A DNA stretch of 19,438 nucleotides from RPQK01 sp041946865 (GTDB taxonomy: Bacteria; Acidobacteriota; UBA6911; RPQK01): positions 1 to 19,438 of the forward strand of contig JBHGBF010000082.1 in NCBI GenBank assembly GCA_041946865.1. Direction: 5' to 3'. This document shows, in pieces, positions 1 to 6,408 of this stretch. The notes below the pieces were generated by a model. It was not told where the DNA came from, ran no database searches, and saw only the letters and a program-made list of their open reading frames with translations. The number at the start of each line of letters is the position of its first letter. Within the stretch, counting starts at the first letter, position 1. Position numbers and translations under genes: made by a program.

Positions 1-4
1 TGCC

Positions 5-31
5 GATCCTACGGACCAGATCCTACGGACC
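5..31. repeat. 13-bp direct repeat at the left edge
   Basis: GATCCTACGGACC occurs at 5-17 and again at 19-31 (period 14). It lies in the stretch just before the sigma-54 regulator remnant, where the sequence no longer matches that family. It may mark a rearrangement junction or be a contig-edge artefact. Nothing else is recognisable in bases 1-49. Confidence 0.6.
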
Positions 32-49
32 CCCCGAACCGAAAACTGA

Positions 50-547
50 GGGGTTACGTTCCGGGAGGATCTTTACTACAGGCTGAACGTGTTCACGATC
101 TTCGTGCCGCCCCTGAGGGAGCGCAAACCCGACATTCTTCTGCTTGCCGATCACTTCCTGGAGAAGTTTTCGAGCGAGCACCACAAGAACATCAAGCGGA
201 TTTCAACGCCCGCCATCGACATGTTGATGGCTTACCACTGGCCGGGGAATGTGCGGGAGGTCGAGAACACGATCGAACGGGCGGTGCTGGTCTGTGAGGG
301 CCAGGTGATTCACGGTCATCACCTGCCTCCCACGCTGCAGACCGCCGAAGCGTCAGGGACTACGGTTCGGATGTCGCTGGCCGACTCTGTCGCGGGCTTT
401 GAGAAAGACTTGATCCAGGACGCCTTGAAAAGCGCAAGGGGCAACCGGGCGAAGGCCGCCAGGCTGTTTCTGTTGTCCACGACGGAGCGGATCATCGGTT
501 ACAAGATCGCCAAGTACGGGATTGATTGCGGGCGATTCAGATCGTGA
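50..547 (+). pseudogene. sigma-54-dependent transcriptional activator, 3' remnant
   Basis: This is the C-terminal part of an NtrC-type enhancer-binding protein, which would activate sigma-54 promoters. The reading frame begins to resemble the family at FREDLYYRLN (59-88), then shows VPPLRER, the HWPGNVREVENTIERAV block of the AAA+ domain, and a Fis-type helix-turn-helix near the end (ARGNRAKAARL, then TERIIGYKIAKYGID). The receiver or sensor domain, Walker A, the GAFTGA loop and Walker B are absent. An in-frame TGA lies at 47-49, only three codons before the homology begins, so no intact upstream part exists in this window. A GTG at 89 could start translation, but the product would lack ATPase function. 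It is either a decayed gene or one broken by the window or assembly edge. It converges on the isomerase-like gene with 18 bp between them. Confidence 0.8.
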
Positions 548-565
548 TCTGCTTCCTGGCAAGGG

Positions 566-2083
566 TCAGTCCAACAGCTCCCACTTGATCGGAACCTTCT
601 TCAGGGTGTAGCCCAGCTCGCGGCTATAGTCACCATAACCGGTCATCCAGTGGAAACCGGGCATGTTGCGGGCGACGAGGCCCGAGTCACACGCAAACCG
701 GACATCGATTTGAGAGCGGCAGACATCCATGTCCGGGTTTTCGACGACTTCCGCGAGCAGCCCGACCCAGCGTTCGGACTTGAAGTCGGGGATGATATTG
801 GTCACCACTTGCCCGATCTTCATCGCCACTTTGGGCGCGGCCCCGTAATCAGACTCGAAATGCGTCATGATGCGCGCAGGATCAAGCGTTTTGCCGTCGT
901 TTTTACGCGGCGCCGTACAGTGGGCCAGCGTGATCAGGCCGTCATGTGGGTAGGCAGGATCGTTCAGAAAGACCGGTTTGCCGGAGATGTTGCCGAGCAG
1001 CAGGCCCGACGGGATGACAACAAAATCCGATTCGCAAAAAGCCAGGTAGCCGGCATCGTTCAGGAGGCTGAGCACGAGACAGGCGGTGGTTTGAGCGATG
1101 GGCATGATGGTGCCCATACAAGAATTCACGGTGATGGCGCGTGATTCGGCCCGTTTCATCAGCCCCATGAAAACATCTTCAAGCAGAAAGGCGTTTTCAA
1201 CGAACTCCTTCCGGGTCTCGAGCCGGGTACCCGGTAGACGCAGGTATTCGCTCGCCCGTTGTCTGGCTCGCTGCACCGCAGCCTGATCGCCCCGGGCCTG
1301 TTCGATCAGCCTGCCGAGCTCCGGATAGGTGACCTCCTGAATGTCGAGCTTCCACAGCCGGCGGACCAGGTCGGGAACCACGCCTTCCGGTTGCGCCCAC
1401 GCCCCGGCGCCCCCGATGGCCACAATCCGGCTCCCCTTGGTATTGTGCAGTCCGCATAACGCCCGGAGCCGCCACAACAGCTCCTCCTGGTTGTCGACCA
1501 CCACATCGTCGAAATCAATCCCGGCCACCGCCAGCCTGTCCTGGTGCTGGCGCAAGTAGCGAGGGCTGATGATCTCGTACCAGAGGTACACGGGGCCGGA
1601 TTTGTGACGAACGAACAGCACGACGTCCTTCCCCGATTGTCCGATCTTGTCGTACACCGCTTTGGAGCCGCCGGCCCCATAGACGATCATCGCCTGGCAG
1701 GCGGCCATGTCGTTCTGGAGCCCTTCCAACTCTTCGCTCTTCTTCAGGTGCGAGACGGGCAGGAATCGGATGGGGAAATCGGCTTTCCTTTCGACTTGGG
1801 TCAGCTCGGTCTGAATGCGCGCGACTTCTTCCCGGGCCTGCTCCTCAGTCTGGATACCTCCCCAACTTCGCCAACTCGTCTGGGGCCGGCGTTGGGGAAC
1901 CTCGTAGACCAGGATCGGTTTCACGACCAGGGGCGCGCGGCCCGGCGCCATTTCATCCAGACCGGCGGCGAGCGCGGGCCAGGAGAGATGGCCAAGAGCG
2001 GAACCGCCGATGACCATGCCCACACCTCCCAGAAACCCGCGCCGCGTCACATGCGGACAGCAGCCGATGTGCAGGTTGTCCAT
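566..2083 (-). CDS. Tat-exported sugar-isomerase-like protein (FucI/AraA-type fold)
   Basis: The 505-residue protein starts with a twin-arginine signal (TRRGFLG at about residues 13-19, then a hydrophobic stretch ending in ALA), so export as a folded protein is likely. The C-terminal half resembles L-fucose/L-arabinose isomerase family proteins: around residues 340-390 it has CESDFVVIPSGLLLGNISGKP followed within a few residues by FLNDP and then LAHCTAPRK. The substrate and even isomerase activity are unproven, since members with this signal are generally uncharacterised and a sugar-binding role is possible. The ATG has a near-perfect ribosome site (AAGGAGG, 2088-2094). It follows the DUF1080 gene by 37 bp on the same strand, and the two are probably cotranscribed. 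The gap is made of octamer repeats. Confidence 0.72.
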   Translation of the reverse strand: MDNLHIGCCPHVTRRGFLGGVGMVIGGSALGHLSWPALAAGLDEMAPGRAPLVVKPILVYEVPQRRPQTSWRSWGGIQTEEQAREEVARIQTELTQVERKADFPIRFLPVSHLKKSEELEGLQNDMAACQAMIVYGAGGSKAVYDKIGQSGKDVVLFVRHKSGPVYLWYEIISPRYLRQHQDRLAVAGIDFDDVVVDNQEELLWRLRALCGLHNTKGSRIVAIGGAGAWAQPEGVVPDLVRRLWKLDIQEVTYPELGRLIEQARGDQAAVQRARQRASEYLRLPGTRLETRKEFVENAFLLEDVFMGLMKRAESRAITVNSCMGTIMPIAQTTACLVLSLLNDAGYLAFCESDFVVIPSGLLLGNISGKPVFLNDPAYPHDGLITLAHCTAPRKNDGKTLDPARIMTHFESDYGAAPKVAMKIGQVVTNIIPDFKSERWVGLLAEVVENPDMDVCRSQIDVRFACDSGLVARNMPGFHWMTGYGDYSRELGYTLKKVPIKWELLD

Positions 2084-2092
2084 GATTTCCTC

Positions 2093-2132
2093 CTTGTCAC
2101 CTTGTCACCAGGTCACCTTGTCACCTTGTCAC
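2093..2132. repeat. five-copy octamer array (CTTGTCAC)
   Basis: Five octamers stand in exact 8-bp phase: CTTGTCAC at 2093-2100 and 2101-2108, CAGGTCAC at 2109-2116, CTTGTCAC at 2117-2124 and 2125-2132. Read on the minus strand the unit is GTGACAAG. The array encodes the last codons and TGA stop of the DUF1080 gene (Val-Thr-Arg-stop), and its last AAG supplies the start of the AAGGAGG ribosome site of the isomerase-like gene. Confidence 0.95.
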
Positions 2133-3218
2133 TCTTTTCGCCGGCCCGATCCGGTCGTCGCCGTGCTTGATGATCAAACCCTCGACCTGACCGTTAGCGC
2201 CCCGCTGAAATTCGAACTCGATGCCGACGGACTTGGAAAAGAACTCGTTCTCGGAGCGGGCGTAGATCGGCCGCTGAGGATTGCCGGCAAAGGTCGCGAA
2301 AAGCTGATCTTGATTGCGAGTAATCGTAATAACCGGGGTCTCTTCTCCCCTGTATTCGCCGACATACTGCTCGAGTCGGGTCCCGCCGAGGTAGATTTCT
2401 TTGTACTTATCCCGTTCAGCCGCCGGGCGAGCCGGCAGTTCTCGCACCCAGATATTGCGGAAGCGGACTGGATTCCCGTGATCTTGAAGGGCCAGGGGCA
2501 GCTTGTCAGCATGAGGGCGATAAGGCGGCCGGTTCATCCAAGTCGTAGGCCCGAGAATCTGGACGTTATCCTGCGTCAGAACTCCGTTATGGAAAACAGT
2601 GATGCGAGCGGGCTCGGTTAACTTGCCCTCCTCGTCAAAGTGGGGCCGGTGGAAGATAATGTCGTAGGTCTGCCACTCCCCCGGGCCGCGACTGGCGTTC
2701 ACCTGTGGAGGATATTGACCGTAGACCGCCGAGGCCTGTCCGTCCGGATAGGTCTGGTTGTTGTAGGAATCGAGAACCTGGACCTCGTACGTGTTCATGA
2801 GGAACACCCCGCTGTTGCCTCGTCCCTGGCTTTTCCCTTCAACTTTGGTCGGAGTGGCCCATTCGACGTGCAGCTGGCAATCTCCGAAAGCCTGGAGAGT
2901 GCGCACGTACCCGCTCCCTTTGACTGATTCCATCACTCCGTCCTTGATCACCCATTTGGCAGGGCTGCCGTCCATGGCTCGCCAATTGGAAAGGTCTTTG
3001 CCGTCAAAAAGGATGACCGCGTCGGCGGGCGGCCTGCCGGGTTGCTGAGGTGTGCTGGCGGTTCCGGGATCGACGATCGGCGGTTGCGGCCGGCTCCAAT
3101 CGTGAATCGGCAGCTGGCGTGCGGCTTTCGTCCCTTCATCCGGCGTACCGCCGAGAACACGCCAGCCCGGAAAAATCAGAACAACGGTAATCAACAGGCT
3201 CAATGCGCTTTTGCTCAT
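2121..3218 (-). CDS. secreted DUF1080 (3-keto-disaccharide hydrolase-type) protein with C-terminal DUF3471-like domain
   Basis: A 365-residue protein. Residues 1-24 form a signal peptide. Residues about 66-260 are a DUF1080 concanavalin/LamG-like beta-sandwich with family landmarks: LFDGKDLSNW, WVIKDGVME, FGDCQLHVEW, GNSGVFL, YEVQVLDSYNN, PGEWQTYDIIF and a C-terminal FRNIWVREL. Characterised members of this family hydrolyse 3-keto-glycosides. Residues about 281-362 (LEQYVGEYR ... GLIIKHG) look like the small DUF3471 beta domain found after serine beta-lactamase-like proteins. The combination suggests periplasmic or outer-surface sugar processing, with the exact substrate unknown. The start has AGGAAGGAT just upstream and a TATAAT at 3249-3254. 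The stop lies inside the octamer array. It leads a likely operon with the isomerase-like gene. Confidence 0.85.
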   Translation of the reverse strand: MSKSALSLLITVVLIFPGWRVLGGTPDEGTKAARQLPIHDWSRPQPPIVDPGTASTPQQPGRPPADAVILFDGKDLSNWRAMDGSPAKWVIKDGVMESVKGSGYVRTLQAFGDCQLHVEWATPTKVEGKSQGRGNSGVFLMNTYEVQVLDSYNNQTYPDGQASAVYGQYPPQVNASRGPGEWQTYDIIFHRPHFDEEGKLTEPARITVFHNGVLTQDNVQILGPTTWMNRPPYRPHADKLPLALQDHGNPVRFRNIWVRELPARPAAERDKYKEIYLGGTRLEQYVGEYRGEETPVITITRNQDQLFATFAGNPQRPIYARSENEFFSKSVGIEFEFQRGANGQVEGLIIKHGDDRIGPAKRVTR

Positions 3219-3248
3219 GACCCATCCTTCCTGGTTTAGCAGGTTTGA

Positions 3249-3254
3249 ATTATA
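3249..3254 (-). promoter_or_regulatory. candidate -10 box for the DUF1080 gene
   Basis: A perfect TATAAT on the minus strand lies 30 nt before the DUF1080 start codon. No convincing -35 is present at 17 bp, because that position (3272-3277) is occupied by the decamer repeat array. A regulator binding the array could substitute for a -35. Confidence 0.45.
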
Positions 3255-3260
3255 GAACTA

Positions 3261-3450
3261 CCGCGGATCGACGCGGAATACCGCGGATTACCGCGGATCG
3301 ACGCGGATTACCCGCCGGGTGTATAAGCGCAGCCTTTTCCGGCGGAGGTCCAGCCGCTGCCCCCTATACCGATCAGAGCCTGGAGCGCCAATCCGCGTTG
3401 ATCCGCGGCACCGCGTCGATCCGCGCCAGATCCGCGCTGATCCGCGGCAC
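3261..3450. repeat. two inverted arrays of a 10-bp CGCGGAT unit
   Basis: The left half (3261-3310) holds five units in exact 10-bp phase: CCGCGGATCG, ACGCGGAATA, CCGCGGATTA, CCGCGGATCG, ACGCGGATTA. The right half (3391-3450) holds the same unit inverted, with ATCCGCG at 3391, 3401, 3419, 3430 and 3440 plus a degraded copy near 3409. The 15 bases from 3292 to 3306 are an exact reverse complement of 3411-3425, so the region could fold into a long hairpin with a loop of about 100 nt. The central 80 bp (3311-3390) show no gene. The block fills the space between two divergent genes. Confidence 0.92.
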
Positions 3451-3453
3451 TAC

Positions 3454-3482
3454 TTGCCAAAACCTGACGATTGCGCTATCCA
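3454..3482 (+). promoter_or_regulatory. weak candidate promoter for the amidohydrolase
   Basis: TTGCCA (3454-3459) and TATCCA (3477-3482) are separated by 17 bp, immediately right of the inverted repeat. The -10 is poor (3 of 6), and transcription would begin close to the ribosome site AGGAGAGA (3488-3495), so this is only a suggestion. Confidence 0.25.
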
Positions 3483-3502
3483 AGATCAGGAGAGAGAACC
3501 CT

Positions 3503-4822
3503 ATGACGGCCACCAGACTCCTGATCGGCGTGTTCCTGCTCGCAATTCTGTCACCTGCATCAGCCCAGATACCCACCACGAGAAGCAAGACGGCTCGAGA
3601 CACCACTTCGTTCCTGCTCCGCCCGGCCCGCGTTTTCGACGCGACGAGCGAGGAGATGCGGGAAGGCTGGGCCGTGCTGGTCGTGGGGAACAAGGTCCAG
3701 GCGATTGGCCAGCCGGCGGCGCTGGCGGCGCCACCCGGCACGCAAACCATCGAGTTGCCGGGCCTGACTCTGCTCCCCGGCCTCATTGACGCCCACTCCC
3801 ACATTTTTCTGCATCCCTACAATGAGACGTTGTGGGATGACCAGGTCCTGAAAGAGCCGTTCGCCTACCGGGTGATCCGCGCCACCCGGCACTGTCACAA
3901 CACGCTGATGGCCGGATTTACTACCCTCCGTGATCTTGGAACCGAAGGCGCCGGATTCGCCGACGCCTCGCTGGAAAGGGCGATCAGGGAGGGGCTGATC
4001 CCCGGACCCCGCTTGATCGTTGCAAGCAAAGCGATCGTTGCCACCGGCTCCTACGCGCCCGGTCCGCCGGAATATGCACCGGAGATCGTCCTGCCCAAGG
4101 GCGCCCAGGAAGCGAGCGGTACTGCGGAAATACTCAGGGCGGTTCGCGAGCAGATTGCGGGCGGCGCCCAGTGGGTGAAGCTTTACGCCGACTTCAGGAG
4201 GGGACCGGGAAGGACACTCGTGCCCACTTTCTCGATCGAGGAGCTGCGAGCAGCGGTCGAGGAGGCGCACAGTGCCGGTTGTCCCGTGGCGGCTCACGCA
4301 ACCGGCGCCGAAGGAATGCGGCGGGCGATCGAGGCAGGCGTGGACACGATCGAACACGGCAATCAGGGGACCGAGAGGGTATTCCACATGATGGCCCAGA
4401 AAGGCATCGCCTACTTTCCGACTCTGACCGCGGTCGAAGCTTACAGCGAGTACTTTGAGGACTACAAACGCGGGTCTCAGCCGTACACCGAAGACATGGA
4501 ACAGGCCTTGCAGGCCTTCAAGGCCGCGTTGCGGAGCCGAGTAATCATCGGCCTTGGCAGTGACGTGGGGGTCTTCACGCACGGCGACAATTACCGTGAG
4601 CTGGAGTGGATGGTCAAGGGCGGCATGACCCCAGTTCAGGCCCTGCTGGCCGCGACCTCGGTCAATGCCCGCGTGCTGAAGATGGCGGATCGAATCGGGC
4701 AAATCCGCCCAGGCCTCTTCGCCGACTTGATCGGGGTCCCGGGCAATCCGCTAGACGACATCTCACTGGCAGCCCAGGTAAAGTTCATCATGAAGGACGG
4801 GAAAATCTACAAGCAGCCGTAG
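3503..4822 (+). CDS. secreted amidohydrolase (imidazolonepropionase/Xaa-Pro dipeptidase-like)
   Basis: A 439-residue metal-dependent amidohydrolase. ATG 3503 is chosen because AGGAGAGA precedes it and a signal peptide follows at once (residues 1-22, ending in ASAQ). The longer open frame from 3245 would translate the repeat block. The TIM-barrel metal site is complete: H98 and H100 in DAHSH, K226 in WVKLYAD (probably the carboxylated bridging lysine), H265 in AAHATG, H285 in IEHGN and D354 in GSDVG. The C-terminal PGLFADLIGV and FIMKDGKIY complete the small beta-sandwich domain. Family members hydrolyse cyclic amides or proline dipeptides in the periplasm, and the substrate cannot be read from sequence. 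It is transcribed away from the DUF1080 gene and converges with DAHP synthase. Confidence 0.87.
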   Translation: MTATRLLIGVFLLAILSPASAQIPTTRSKTARDTTSFLLRPARVFDATSEEMREGWAVLVVGNKVQAIGQPAALAAPPGTQTIELPGLTLLPGLIDAHSHIFLHPYNETLWDDQVLKEPFAYRVIRATRHCHNTLMAGFTTLRDLGTEGAGFADASLERAIREGLIPGPRLIVASKAIVATGSYAPGPPEYAPEIVLPKGAQEASGTAEILRAVREQIAGGAQWVKLYADFRRGPGRTLVPTFSIEELRAAVEEAHSAGCPVAAHATGAEGMRRAIEAGVDTIEHGNQGTERVFHMMAQKGIAYFPTLTAVEAYSEYFEDYKRGSQPYTEDMEQALQAFKAALRSRVIIGLGSDVGVFTHGDNYRELEWMVKGGMTPVQALLAATSVNARVLKMADRIGQIRPGLFADLIGVPGNPLDDISLAAQVKFIMKDGKIYKQP

Positions 4823-4836
4823 GGGGCGGTAGTGGG

Positions 4837-4932
4837 AAAGTGAACGAAATGGACAAAATGGACGAAATGGACCTGAATCCCTTGTCCACTTCGTCCGTTT
4901 AGTCCACTTCGTCCGGCGCTAATGTCCATTTT
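4837..4932. repeat. inverted nonamer array (GAAATGGAC / GTCCACTTC), possible bidirectional terminator
   Basis: Units on the left are AAAGTGAAC (4837, degenerate), GAAATGGAC (4846), AAAATGGAC (4855) and GAAATGGAC (4864). After 11 nt the inverted units follow: GTCCACTTC (4884), GTCCGTTTA (4893), GTCCACTTC (4902). A further inverted copy, GTCCATTTT (4924-4932), lies inside the last codons of DAHP synthase. The halves can pair as a hairpin between two convergent genes, which suits transcription termination in both directions, although there is no clear T tract. Confidence 0.88.
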
Positions 4933-6286
4933 GCCGCATCAGCCTGGCCAGCAGGAATGCCATTTCCATCGCCTGCTCGTAGTTCAACCGAGGATCCACG
5001 CGGGTTCGATAGTCGCGCTTCAGGTCAGCCTCGGTGACGCCGCTGGCGCCGCCCAGGCATTCCGTGACATTGTCGCCGGTCAGCTCGAAGTGGACGCCGC
5101 CGAGGTGCGTTCCGCAGGCCTTCAGGATTCGGAACGACTGCTCCAGCTCTGACAGGACCCGTTCGAACCGCCGCGTCTTGATGCCGCTGCGTGTTGTTTC
5201 CGTATTGCCGTGCATCGGATCGCAACACCACAGCACCCTTTTCCCGGCCTTGGTAAGGGCCTCAGCCATGGGTGCCAGACACTGCTCGACGCGATCGGCT
5301 CCCAGACGATGGATCAACGTCAGCCGCCCGGGCTCGTTGTCGGGGTTAAGCGCCTCGCACAAACGCAGAGCCTCAGCGGGCGAAACCGACGGTCCGATTT
5401 TCACGCCGATGGGGTTTGAAATTCCGCGGAAATACTCGATATGTCCGCCGTCCAGGGCCCGAGTGCGTTCTCCGATCCAAGGGAAATGGGTCGAGAGGTT
5501 GTACCACCCGGGACGACGCGGAACTTGCCGGGTCTGGGCCTGCTCGTAGTAGAGGTGGAGCCCCTCATGACTGGTGAAAAAATCCACCCGGTTAATCTCC
5601 GAGGGAGTGTGGCCCGTCAGGTTCTCCAGGAAACGCAGAGACTCGCCGAGCGATTCAGCCATCCGCATGTATTCGGCTGAAAGCGGCGACTTCGACACAA
5701 AGCCGAGGTCCCAGTATTCCGGATGGTGAAAGTCCGCAAAGCCGCCGTCAATGAGCGCCCGGATAAAGTTAATCGTCAGCGCCGCACGTTCGTAGGCCCG
5801 AAGGAGCAATTCCGGGTTAGGGGTGCGATCGGCCAGGTTGAACCCCGGACGGTTGATCATGTCTCCCCGGTAGCACGGCAGGGTCACCCCCTGGTGGGTC
5901 TCGGTGGCGGCGGAGCGGGGTTTGGCGTATTGTCCTGCAAACCTTCCCACCCGGACAATTCGCTTCCCGCCTCCTTGGACCAGAACCAGGCTCATCTGGA
6001 GCAGGATCTTCAGCTTCTTCGCTATGGCGTCCGATTCGCAGTCTTCAAACGCCTCCGAACAATCGCCGCCCTGGAGCACAAACCGATGGCCGCGCTCAGC
6101 ATCGGCCAGCTGTTTTTTCAGATTCTCGATCTCCCAGCTGGTCACGAGGGGAGGGAGTTTGGCCAGGTCACACAGAATGCGGTTCAGCGCTTCGCGATCG
6201 GTGTATTCCGGCTGCTGGGCCACCGGCTTTGACTGCCATGATGTCGGGGACCAGGGCCCCGTCGGCAAAACTGCTTCCCTTTGCAC
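4919..6286 (-). CDS. aroF: 3-deoxy-7-phosphoheptulonate synthase, class II
   Basis: Catalyses the first step of the shikimate pathway, joining phosphoenolpyruvate and erythrose 4-phosphate into DAHP in the cytoplasm. The 455-residue protein is full length for the plant-like class II family and carries its motifs in order: QGGDCSEAFEDC (C76 is the metal ligand), RVGRFAGQYAKPRS, YRGDMINRP, HHPEYWDLGF, FFTSHEGLHL, THFPWIGERTR, NPIGVKIGPS, HRLGADRVE, CDPMHGNTE, FELTGDNVTECLGG and RLNYEQAMEMAF. The start is GTG 6286, without a Shine-Dalgarno but with a -10-like TATCCT seven nt upstream. A TTG six codons in, preceded by AGGGA, is an alternative. No other aromatic-pathway gene is nearby. The symbol follows common usage for DAHP synthases and does not imply orthology to E. 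coli aroF, which is class I. Confidence 0.95.
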   Translation of the reverse strand: MQREAVLPTGPWSPTSWQSKPVAQQPEYTDREALNRILCDLAKLPPLVTSWEIENLKKQLADAERGHRFVLQGGDCSEAFEDCESDAIAKKLKILLQMSLVLVQGGGKRIVRVGRFAGQYAKPRSAATETHQGVTLPCYRGDMINRPGFNLADRTPNPELLLRAYERAALTINFIRALIDGGFADFHHPEYWDLGFVSKSPLSAEYMRMAESLGESLRFLENLTGHTPSEINRVDFFTSHEGLHLYYEQAQTRQVPRRPGWYNLSTHFPWIGERTRALDGGHIEYFRGISNPIGVKIGPSVSPAEALRLCEALNPDNEPGRLTLIHRLGADRVEQCLAPMAEALTKAGKRVLWCCDPMHGNTETTRSGIKTRRFERVLSELEQSFRILKACGTHLGGVHFELTGDNVTECLGGASGVTEADLKRDYRTRVDPRLNYEQAMEMAFLLARLMRQNGH

Positions 6287-6293
6287 TCCAAGA

Positions 6294-6323
6294 AGGATAG
6301 GGCAGAAGGCCGGTTCACCTCAA
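6294..6323 (-). promoter_or_regulatory. candidate promoter of DAHP synthase
   Basis: On the minus strand TTGAGG (6323-6318) and TATCCT (6299-6294) are separated by 18 bp. The -10 ends seven nt before GTG 6286, so transcription would start at or next to the start codon. This fits the lack of a ribosome site there. Confidence 0.4.
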
Positions 6324-6408
6324 GCGGGCCGGGAACTCCAGGAACCGGGCACCGCATTTCCGGCCGAGTTAGTACGGGCCTGGCTACCGGTCGAGCCACT
6401 CCAGCCTG

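Noticed and set aside
3261..3450. CRISPR array
   Set aside because: The units are only about 10 bp, contiguous and partly inverted, with no spacers and no cas genes.
3245..3502. Extension of the amidohydrolase frame upstream through the repeat arrays
   Set aside because: The added residues are translated repeats, while ATG 3503 has a ribosome site and is followed at once by a signal peptide.
3560..4702. Long minus-strand open frame opposite the amidohydrolase
   Set aside because: It is a mirror frame in GC-rich coding DNA with no family resemblance; the plus strand has a complete metal site.
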